Shown: in pieces, positions 54,276 to 64,000 of the stretch
How positions within the stretch are numbered: the first letter of the stretch is position 1
Layout of the letters: each line of letters begins with the position of its first letter
Assembly (NCBI GenBank): GCA_004335635.1
Contig: QAXH01006743.1
Coordinates: forward strand, 82,116-146,115
Direction of reading: 5' to 3'
Length of the DNA stretch: 64,000 nt
DNA from: Chloromonas sp. AAM2
Taxonomy: Eukaryota > Chlorophyta > Chlorophyceae > Chlamydomonadales > Chlamydomonadaceae
Made by a program: the position numbers and the translations under genes
The notes under the pieces: generated by a model
Database searches by the model: none
Seen by the model: only the letters and a program-made list of their open reading frames with translations
What the model was told of the DNA's origin: nothing

Positions 54276-56009
54276 CTACGTTGCTGGTTGGCCTGGTGTT
54301 GGCGCTGCCTTCTTTGCTGGCACCAAGAACGCCTCAAGCTGCTGCTTCAGCTGCTTGGCGTAGTTCTCCAGGTACTGCACCTCCTCCTTGTGCTTCTTGG
54401 CCTCCACCTCACGCCGCTCGTTCTCACGCTTCTCAACGGCCTCACATTTGAGCTTCCATTCTTGCACCTGTTCACATAAAAGTGACGAAAGTAACAAACG
54501 TTCAGCATTCTGGTGGAAGCGACATAATACAAAACAACATTGTGAAGTCAACTAAAACAGTTGTTGTGTTGTTGTGTGAGGCATCAGAAATCAAGGCAGC
54601 CAGGCACATGTTATATGAGTCACACACAGTGCAACAGAAGAGATTAGACTGGACAGCTGTGGAACCTGCTAGGACGCACCTGACGTTCCAAATCCTTGTT
54701 GTCGCCCTCCAGCTGCTGGATGCGGGACTCCATTTCATTTTTGCCTTGCTCCGTCTGCAAAGCCTTTCGCATGCCAAACGCCACAGCACTCTCGTACAAA
54801 GTCTGCAACAGCAGTCAGATGACAACGTGGACTGATAGAGCGTCTTTTTATTTGAGCAGAGGCGGACATGCAGCCGAGGGGGCTCACGCACCTGGTACGC
54901 GGCAATGGTCATCCTCATCTCGTCTCTCACACGCAGCAAAAGCAAGCCCCTCTCTGCGCAGTTGATAGTGACTTGACGAATGAGCTCATCACAGCACTGT
55001 GCGTACAGCTCCTCACGCACAGGGCAGATGCCTGTCTCGCGTGCCTGCAAGCATGAACAAGGTTTGGCAAGACAGCAGTTGGCGTTTGCTCATAGTGTGG
55101 CGGTACCATTCAGCTTGACCATTGAGTCCCCATTGCTCATGTTTGCATTCTGGGAACAAGATTGGCGGGGCGACCGGTTGCATGACATGACAACTGTCCC
55201 TCTGTGACAGCTAGTTTGACAGATGCACCTCTTAACGTGTTGATTTAACGGTCAACAACCTTGAGTTGCACGCAGGGGGAGAGAGGGAGAGTTAATGCGT
55301 CCTGGTGTTTGTGCTGTTGTTGATGCTTTGCTAGAGGCATGTCCAGGACGGAATCGCACGATTGGCCTGGGTTGGTTGCAAATGGCATCAAACCCACTGT
55401 ACACTGGCATAGGGCTGTTTGATCGCTACCTCGGCATCAGCCCGTGTAAGCACACCTGCTCTACATGCCCCTGCGCTTGAACTCCAAAGGACAGCGCATG
55501 CACACTGTGGTGCCTCACCTGACGCTGCTGAAGCTGTTGGTCAAGTTTCTCTTGTAGGTTGATGACGTCCAGGCGTGTTGCTGGGTTGCTGGATACGTAC
55601 TGAACCCAGAGCTGGCCATCCTCTGTCCACTCCCTGCAACAACACAAGGTTGCATTGTTGCAAGCATTGCATCACGTGTTATGCCTGTCACTATGCGCCT
55701 GTCTGTGTGCTTGTGAGCTCGTCTGGTTTGCTCCTTACACACCTCGGTGGCAGGATCGAGTTCAAGATGTCCTCTGTCTGTGTCAACCCGGGCTTCTGCT
55801 CGACTGGCGGGAGCGCACCCTGCAAATGAAAGTCATGTCTGGTTTCAGCCGGCTCATCCTCTCCCGTTATAGGCCTGACGCGCTGCCTTCGAGGTTTCAA
55901 AGTCACTCACCTTCTTGCCAAGCGTGCCCTTGCCCTTTGACTTGTCTTTGCTTGTACTAACGAGTACAGGGTTGTCATACTTGACGAGAGACTGCAGTGG
56001 GGGCGCCAT
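54276..56009 (-). CDS. IDA4: Inner-arm dynein light chain p28 (DNALI1)
   Basis: An axonemal subunit that binds the heavy chains of single-headed inner-arm dyneins a, c and d and is needed for their assembly. Six exons in phase: 55911-56009, 55743-55819, 55519-55633, 54892-55044, 54680-54802 and 54276-54467; 252 aa, about the family length. The start MAPPLQSLVKYDNPVLV matches the conserved p28 opening (SL-x-KYD-x-PVLVS). The core ETGICPVREELYAQCCDELI and TINCAERGLLLLRVRDEMRM is almost invariant in DNALI1. Exons 5-6 form a coiled coil ending in EAFLVPAKK plus a short PTPGQPAT tail. The start ATG lies 69 bp from the R2 repeat at 56078, which is therefore in the promoter or 5' UTR. Confidence 0.95.
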
Positions 56010-56077
56010 GGGCTTGCCGGTGTAGCAGCTCTCTTCGGCAAGGAGCGGCGTGCTAACCGGCAGAGATGTAGTTAATC

Positions 56078-56166
56078 GTGGCAGTTCGCTAACACGGCCA
56101 ATGCTGAGATAAGCCAGTTCTAGGTTTGTGGCCGTTACTTGCCGTACTACCAGGTCAGTTGAAAAG
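56078..56166. repeat. Dispersed repeat R2, copy 1
   Basis: 89 bp, only four differences from 57625-57713. It begins GTGGCAGTTCGCTAACACGG and ends GTCAGTTGAAAAG. It lies just upstream of the IDA4 start codon. Confidence 0.9.
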
Positions 56167-57624
56167 CCTGGAACATTTGGACGTTGTGTGTTTGACATGT
56201 ATAACAGGGCGCCTGTCGCCACACTGCATCCCACCACTGGGGTACGTATGCTCTTGAGCCTTAGCCCATCAACTCTGCTGCCATACCTGCAATATCAATA
56301 CGTACGCTCTTGATGCAATTTACCGGTGTTTCCATTTCCATTGGCTGATCAGTTGAGCGCGTTGGATCATTGGGGGCCAAAGCACTACGCACCAGCCATT
56401 GCCCTGCAACAGATGCTCCATCGCCACACCTTTCGTGTACAATTCTTCTCTTCTCTTTGCCAGGACATCGGCTCAGGGAAGGAAGCATGCACATGTTGGC
56501 ATCCATCAACGAATCACCACCATGCAGCATCAGTCATGATCAGGGTGTATGACGTGTTGATGACGCCTTGTTCAACCAATTATTTTCAAGTCTGACCTGC
56601 ATGACCAAGCTGCAGAGAGGTGCAAAAGAGAGGCTGTGACTTCAAGGTTGGCTGTAATACGGTTGCTAAAATGAATGGGGGGCAGGTCCTGCACCAATGC
56701 CTGACTACTGATATCACTTCATACACACCTTTCGGCCTCAACGCATGCATGGGACCTTCCAGTGGTGCGACATTGATGCAATTGTGGCCTAGGTTTTCTT
56801 CTGCAGCCATTCAGCGGACGACTGCATGAGTGTGTGTGGCGTGCAGGACATGGATCATACGGGCTTCCACAGCCGTGCCATGCGGAGCGTTGCTCATCTG
56901 TTTGTGGACATGTGAAGGACTACCTGTGGCATTCCCGTTCCAACACTGGTGCCTGGTCCATTCGGCAAGTTCTCCCAAATTCGAGAGTCTCTGTTGCATC
57001 GTCAGCCCATGTATATTACACGCAAGAAACATGTAAACACGAAAAACTTTTTTTTTAAACACGTTTGAACATAGATATAGGCATGCACGCAATGCTTGCT
57101 GGTGAGCCTGTTTGAAACCCAAGCATCCCGCCAACTCGAGTGGCGTCCCTCTAATGCATGGGCCAGTAGCATCACCGCAGGAAGGCAGTACCACTCGTTT
57201 AGTCAGTGTAAACCCTGCGCAGCAACCGAAGCAGCAACAAGTCCCTTCAGAAGGCCCGGTATAACACATCATGGCTAGCGGGAATGCTATCCTATCATTA
57301 ACCGGTGTGCCGAGGTTTCCCGACAAGAATGCCGATGATTCCGAGAAGTAGTGCCCAATGTGTGCTGGATTCAAGCCGTTCTGGGTCAAGACCATGCCAT
57401 TTACCTGCACTCATCTGCCTCTGGCACATCCTGGCAGAACGCCTCCAGTGGGTCCTGCGCACGTACAGAGTCCGATACAGCAATGCTCAGCTTCAGGCAG
57501 CTCGATCACCGCCAACATCATCACAAGGCTGTTGGTAACAACCGCACTTCTATCACTTTTGGGTGAGTCCATATGCTGCCAGTTCAGCATCCAGTATGCA
57601 TCCTGTTGGTGCATGTGACTGTTG

Positions 57625-57844
57625 GTGGCAGTTCGCTAACACGGCCAATGCTGAGCTAAGCCAGTAGTAGGTTCGTGGCCGTTACTTGCCGTACTACCAG
57701 GTCAGTTGAAAAGTCCGTTTAGTCTCACAAGGTCTGTGGTCAGGATAGCACCTTTGGAGGGGTGACCACCACCATTAGTATCCCGGTGTGTCGCAATCCC
57801 CTTCACTTGCAGGGTGGACGGGCTGGAGTCTCTCCCCTCATGTG
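57625..57844. repeat. Composite repeat: R2 copy 2 followed by R1 copy 2
   Basis: 57625-57713 is the second R2 copy (85 of 89 identical to 56078-56166). Eight bases later 57722-57844 is the second R1 copy (matching 53617-53737). All are in the same orientation. The joined form is probably the fuller element and the other two are fragments. Confidence 0.8.
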
Positions 57845-58035
57845 TCATGTGCTGCAAATGTTATGAATGTAACTATGATATAATAAAGCTGACCCTGCAA
57901 CTCGGTCTGGCATGCGACCTATTGCCTCACACATTGGATAGACTGATCTTCAATATGGCAAGCCATCAACACTTGCCACCAACGCACGCGACCAGACGTT
58001 ATGCACGCACGGTATGCGCTGCCATGGCCACTCAC

Positions 58036-60121
<2,086 letters not shown>

Positions 60122-60411
60122 TGTTGCTGTCTACGCCGTAGTGGGGATCTGCTACATGGCGATTTTCATTCTCATCATGAAGGGCGCTCCGAAACCACTC
60201 AGGCCTAAAAAACGGGGCTTTCCACTGCAAACAGCAGGCATACCTGTCTTGTCTTATCTCAATCTAAGGAATCACAGCCAGCGTCACAGACAAGGACAAA
60301 GGCCTGTAACACCAAAGCTACTGAATCAGATTGGTCTCCACATGGTCCACCACATACCTGGGTGAACTCAGCCCATAGGGGGAGACCGGCATACCAGGCT
60401 CGGTCTTCCAG
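60122..60411. promoter_or_regulatory. Divergent promoter between adenylate kinase and PP4
   Basis: 290 bp separate the two start codons. Both 5' UTRs and core promoters must fit here. No clear repeat or TATA element was seen. A bidirectional promoter is inferred from spacing only. Confidence 0.5.
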
Positions 60412-62890
60412 ATGGCTGGACAGAGCGAATTGGACAGGTGTGCAGAAGACGGAGCTGGGCAGCAACAGGTCAGCAGGAGTAAGAAAGCTGACTGATGCTC
60501 ATGCGATACACAGGTGGATAGAGCAGTTGAAGAAGTGTGAGCCTCTTAAAGAAAGCGACGTGAAGCAGCTATGCCACAAGGCGCTAGAGGTGCTGGTGGA
60601 GGAGTCCAACGTGCAAAGGGTGGACGCGCCCGTCACCGTGTGTGAGTCGAGCTGGCAGCAAACGTGTGAATGAATACAATCTGAAGTGTGTTTGGAAACC
60701 ACAGCAATGTAGTGTAGTGCGCCTCGACCTGTCCGCGCGCCCAAAGGGTTCATTAGGAATTTGCGAGCTGGCTGCAGGTGGGGACATCCATGGGCAGTTC
60801 TACGACCTGATGGAGCTGTTTCAAGTGGGAGGCGATTGTCCACAGACGAACTACTTGTTCATGGGCGACTTCGTCGATCGCGGGTTTTACTCTGTGGAGA
60901 CGTTCCTTCTCTTGCTAGCCTTAAAGGTTGGAATCATTGTCACCTTTTAGTAAATGCAGCATGCCCAGACAGGGGCTGGTTTCTGCTGCAGCCTGCCAAC
61001 AAGGGCTGCTGGCGTCCATGCATCTCTCGCAGGTGCGCTACCCAGACCGGATCACATTGATCAGGGGCAACCACGAAAGCCGCCAGATCACACAGGTGCG
61101 CCTCACACCTTGGCATGGGTGGCCAGCAGTATACAACATGGAAATGAAATGGTTTCTTGCAGTCGCATGAACAACGGCAGGACGTGCTTGCATGCACACA
61201 CAGGTGTACGGCTTCTATGATGAATGTTTACGGAAGTATGGCTCAGTCAACGTGTGGAGGTACTGCACAGATGTGTTTGATTATTTGAGGTGCGTGCAGC
61301 ATGCACGTTCTTCAGCCAGCATGCAGACAGTCTCAGCTGGCGCCCCTCCTGCAACAGCTGTATGAAAGTTTACAAGCATGGCCTGACCAACGTTTGTGTT
61401 CATGCCCTGCAGCTTGTCAGCCGTCATTGACAATCGCATTTTTTGTGTGCATGGTGGCCTTTCACCATCCATATCAAACTTGGACCAGGTACGCACATTG
61501 TGGTGTCAGGGATGTGCTTGCCACCACCCACACGACTCCAACAGTCTTCCAGCTGAACTCGCATACTGGTAATACAAGCAGAGCTGGTGTGTGGCCAACA
61601 GGTTGGCGTCATTGCAAATGGTGTTGGCAATTGAGTACCGTGGCTTTGGGGCCATGCGTAAGACAGCATCTGTGAGCCACGACACTGGTGCCATGCAGAT
61701 CCGCACCATTGATCGCAAGCAGGAGGTGCCACATGACGGTGCCATGTGTGATTTATTGTGGAGCGACCCTGAGGACATTGAGGGGTGGGGCCTCAGTCCC
61801 CGGGGAGCCGGCTACTTGTTTGGAGGCGAAATCACTACAAAGTTTAATCAGGCTAACAAAATTGAGCTGATAGCACGTGCTCACCAGCTGGTGATGGATG
61901 GCTACAAGTGGATGTTCCACGACCAATTGGTCACTGTGTGGTCAGCGCCAAACTACTGTTACAGGTAAAGGGAAACAGGGTGGGCAGGCATGCAAGAGGC
62001 CAGGCAGGTGGCGGGCCGGGGCTGTGGAGACATGATCCGAAAGGGCAGCTTGCGGCTGTCACAGCATGGTGGCCACCATACAGGACTACGATGGCAGTCG
62101 TGGGCAGAGGTGAAAGGGGACGCAAGGGCAGAGCAGCAGCAACAGCCTCTCACACGGGTGTGGTGCAATGTTGTGAAGTGCAGTGCAGCATGAACAGCAG
62201 AGGCAATGAAGGCCACAATATCCGTTGCAACAGTAGCAGCCCAAATGCATGTCGTGCTGCTGCAGAACCTCTGATGAACCAGCACAAAGTTGGATTGCTT
62301 TACTGTTCACGCATATTGACGCAATAATGGTGCGATCACTTGCTTTTCAGACTTGCTTGTACAATGTTTGCTTTTTGTGCAACGTGCACCAGGTGTGGCA
62401 ACGTTGCAGCAATCTTGGAGCTGGATGAACATCTTGGGAAGAACTTCAAGGTACACCAAGCATACTTGCATCAAACCAGCATGATTCGTCCTGCCCAGCT
62501 GCTCCTGTTTCATGGCCTACTCCGCGAAAGATGCCTTGATGGTTGCTGTCGCATGTTCTGTGATGAGCACTGCCACCAACGGCTCTACCACAACCAGATT
62601 TGCTCAAGGGCTGGCATAACACCGGCAAACTAGTAAACTTGGCTTTGCTCTCCGGTGCACTACCAGGTGTTTGAGGCTGCCCCTCAGGAAGTGCGAGGTG
62701 CACAAGCCAAGCGAGCCAGCGTGGAATACTTTTTGGTAAGTGCAGGGCGATGGCACACATGTGATGCATGCTTGACGAGTTGCCATTGCTGCTGCCATGG
62801 ACTGTACAGGCAACCGTGCTGCGGCAGTCTATTAGTATGCAAGCATGCCAACTGACGAAGTGTATGTGCTCTGTTGGCTGGTTGCAGTGA
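60412..62890 (+). CDS. PP4C: Protein phosphatase 4 catalytic subunit (PP4/PPX)
   Basis: A PP2A-family Ser/Thr phosphatase acting in DNA repair, centrosome and growth signalling in other eukaryotes. Ten exons: 60412-60437, 60514-60641, 60778-60926, 61033-61095, 61204-61289, 61413-61488, 61699-61964, 62393-62450, 62667-62735 and 62888-62890. Product 307 aa, the length of human PP4[19 protein letters not shown] is the PP4 opening; exon 1 has only 26 bp. Metal-binding motifs are GDIHG (Asp54, His56), GDFVDRG and [18 protein letters not shown] follows. The end reads VEYFL, the methylation-site motif of the family. Choice of PP4 over PP2A or PP6 rests on [18 protein letters not shown] and [15 protein letters not shown]. 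The TGA stop is alone at the start of the last exon. TGTAA at 63196. Confidence 0.95.
62736..62890 (+). other. PP4 last intron with the stop codon on its own exon
   Basis: Exon 9 ends TACTTTTTG followed by GTAAGT. The intron ends TTGCAG at 62887 and the next three bases are TGA. The spliced mRNA therefore encodes ...EYFL-stop, as expected; an unspliced transcript would run on past the Leu. Confidence 0.8.
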
Positions 62891-62952
62891 GCCCAAAGGC
62901 AGCGTTACAAGCTGGCTGTGGGAGCGCACCAAATACAAAGGCCTTGATGCGC

Positions 62953-62985
62953 AAACAAAAGAAGTTTGCCAGTTCTGGGACAGTT
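62953..62985 (+). repeat. Terminal-repeat family copy 4, PP4 3' UTR
   Basis: AAAGAAGTTTGCCAGTTCTG followed by GGACAG, within the PP4 3' UTR (between the stop at 62890 and TGTAA at 63196). It matches 39191-39230 and both ends of the element at 44315-44567. No inverted partner is nearby. Confidence 0.8.
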
Positions 62986-63195
62986 TCTTGGGTTCGGCAC
63001 CCAAGCCAGCACTGGCCAGACTGTGTGAAGTGGGCGTCAGTCATGTGTGGTTATGCACGGTGAATACCTGGCCTAGTGGAATTGTTTTTCACAAGCATGC
63101 AGGAGGTGTGCAGACAATTTGCTGCCATGCTGTGGCCCTGCACACTGCACTTGACTTCTTGATCGCTCAGTCTGGCACTGCTTGAGAATTCACTT

Positions 63196-63200
63196 TGTAA
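63196..63200 (+). terminator. TGTAA poly(A) signal, PP4
   Basis: TGTAA about 305 bp after the PP4 stop codon. Confidence 0.55.
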
Positions 63201-63328
63201 CGGACATTCTTTCATACGCTTGGGCATGCAAGCCAGCAAATTGACACCAAATTTTGCTGACGACATGCACAGCTTGACAGTCACTTCTTGATTCTGACGG
63301 TTTGGCAAAGTTGTTTAGTTGGTTGCTT

Positions 63329-63333
63329 TTACA
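63329..63333 (-). terminator. TGTAA poly(A) signal of the minus-strand gene at 63.5 kb
   Basis: Minus-strand TGTAA about 138 bp beyond the stop of the candidate exon 63471-63632. It supports a real convergent 3' end there. Confidence 0.4.
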
Positions 63334-63470
63334 ACGTTTGGTGCTTCTGTCATGGTCTTTACTTTACTCTGTTCACAGCTCTCCCGAGCTCTGCCTGTGT
63401 TCAACAGAGGTGCCCGAGCAGCGGATTTTGTCTGCTCTATGTAAAAGGACTGTACTAAATTAGCCCTTCG

Positions 63471-63632
63471 TTATTGCTGGGCTCTCAGCATTCGGCTATG
63501 CCTGCAGTGCAACCAGGTCTCTTGAAAATTCAAGTACATCTTTGTGTCATGCAGTTGAGTCTGCATGCGCTCAGCAAACACGGCCAGAGGGACGGGCGAT
63601 TGCCGTGTGGTTAGCTCAAAGTCCAAGTCGAC
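63471..63632 (-). CDS. Candidate last exon of an unidentified gene (partial)
   Basis: After the acceptor CTGCACAG, one minus-strand frame runs 53 codons (VDLDFELTTRQSPVPLAVF..., ending RMLRAQQ) to TAA. A preceding exon could end at 63969 (donor ATG|GTGTCA), reaching the window edge and joining in phase 0. No family is recognised. Evidence is splice-site logic, an open frame and a TGTAA 138 bp downstream. Confidence 0.4.
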   Translation of the reverse strand, partial: VDLDFELTTRQSPVPLAVFAERMQTQLHDTKMYLNFQETWLHCRHSRMLRAQQ

Positions 63633-64000
63633 CTGTGCAGAGCGACAGCATCAATTAGCCGAAATCTGCTGCATTTCGGCTTGTGCCGCGCAGATACAGA
63701 GATCCCTTGTCAGTAAGTACTGTGTGTGCAACACTGGCCTGCGCCAGCAATGATGGCCATGGCTGATGCTGGCAGACTGGCAGATAATGGACCAGTTAAG
63801 GCTTAAGGACCAGCATCTGCAATTGTTGTCAGCTATGTGCGGTTCGTGCTGTAATCCACAAATTAAAATATCTTGTGGTCAGAACTGCCCACCCACCTAG
63901 CAGGTGGGAGTGCACGCTACTAGCATGTCCACACACTGAAGGGAAGGGGGGATTCCACATGGTGACACCATTGGACTCAGCTCCCTGCCGGAGTTTTCTT
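63633..64000. other. Window end: probable intron of the minus-strand gene
   Basis: Nothing is recognised apart from a possible 32-bp exon fragment at 63969-64000 (minus strand). No repeats or RNA genes were seen. Confidence 0.35.

Larger units (their letters stand above)
56010..58035. other. Spacer between IDA4 and the adenylate kinase gene, with repeats
   Basis: Holds the IDA4 promoter, repeat R2 copy 1 (56078-56166) and the joined R2 and R1 copies (57625-57844). The unfound last exon of the adenylate kinase gene may lie here. A 199-codon minus-strand frame (56811-57410) resembles no family I know. No other gene is recognised. Confidence 0.45.

Noticed and set aside
56811..57410. 199-codon minus-strand open frame
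   Set aside because: No recognisable domain, no third-position bias, Cys-rich random-like composition, and overlapping open frames on both strands.
62874..63185. 103-codon plus-strand frame after PP4
   Set aside because: Overlaps the PP4 terminal exon and a dispersed repeat; no homology recognised. Best explained as 3' UTR.

Overview
This is nuclear DNA from a flagellated green alga, most likely Chlorophyceae of the Chlamydomonas/Volvox lineage. The genes are split by many short GT-AG introns, and TGTAA poly(A) signals lie downstream of most stop codons. Two axonemal inner-arm dynein genes are present. Three genes encode plastid proteins with N-terminal extensions: ribosomal protein bS20c, an AMK2-type adenylate kinase, and AccD, which is nuclear here as in Chlamydomonas. 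The species cannot be named from the sequence alone.

Layout. 1-105: last codons of a probable malate dehydrogenase (+). 1170-26981: a 56-exon axonemal dynein heavy chain of the DNAH10/DHC10 (I1 dynein 1-beta) class (+). Every exon junction keeps frame and the protein is 4666 aa. 28373-31784: DUS1-type tRNA-dihydrouridine synthase (+). 31785-34502: gene-free, repeat-bearing spacer between convergent genes. 34503-37736: accD (-), containing a small assembly artefact. 37737-39444: ambiguous region with one protein-like exon and a duplicated gene fragment. 39445-43571: F-box plus JmjC (JMJD6/JMJ21-like) oxygenase (-). It shares a 184-bp bidirectional promoter with an unidentified coiled-coil gene, 43756-50026 (+), whose introns hold inverted mobile-element-like repeats. 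50926-51656: plastid ribosomal protein bS20c (+). 51657-54275: repeat-rich spacer with a decayed inverted copy of the 3' end of the next gene. 54276-56009: p28/IDA4 inner-arm dynein subunit (-). 58036-60121: chloroplast adenylate kinase (-), head-to-head over 290 bp with the PP4 catalytic subunit, 60412-62890 (+). 63471-63632: last exon of an unidentified minus-strand gene that runs off the window.

How the genes relate. There is no operon. The set is ciliary motility (DHC10 in I1/f; p28 in dyneins a, c and d), plastid function (AccD for fatty-acid synthesis, bS20c for translation, AMK2 for adenylate balance) and housekeeping or signalling (DUS1, PP4, JmjC). Two gene pairs are divergent and probably share promoters.

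Most novel signals: a decayed inverted copy of the p28 3' end in which the UTR hairpin is better kept than the coding part; a small terminal-inverted-repeat family with four end copies; duplicated fragments of the coiled-coil gene; a PP4 gene whose stop codon sits alone at the start of the last exon; and an N-gap duplication that artificially breaks accD. I found no CRISPR array, tRNA, rRNA or intact autonomous transposon. No clearly new multi-gene system is evident.
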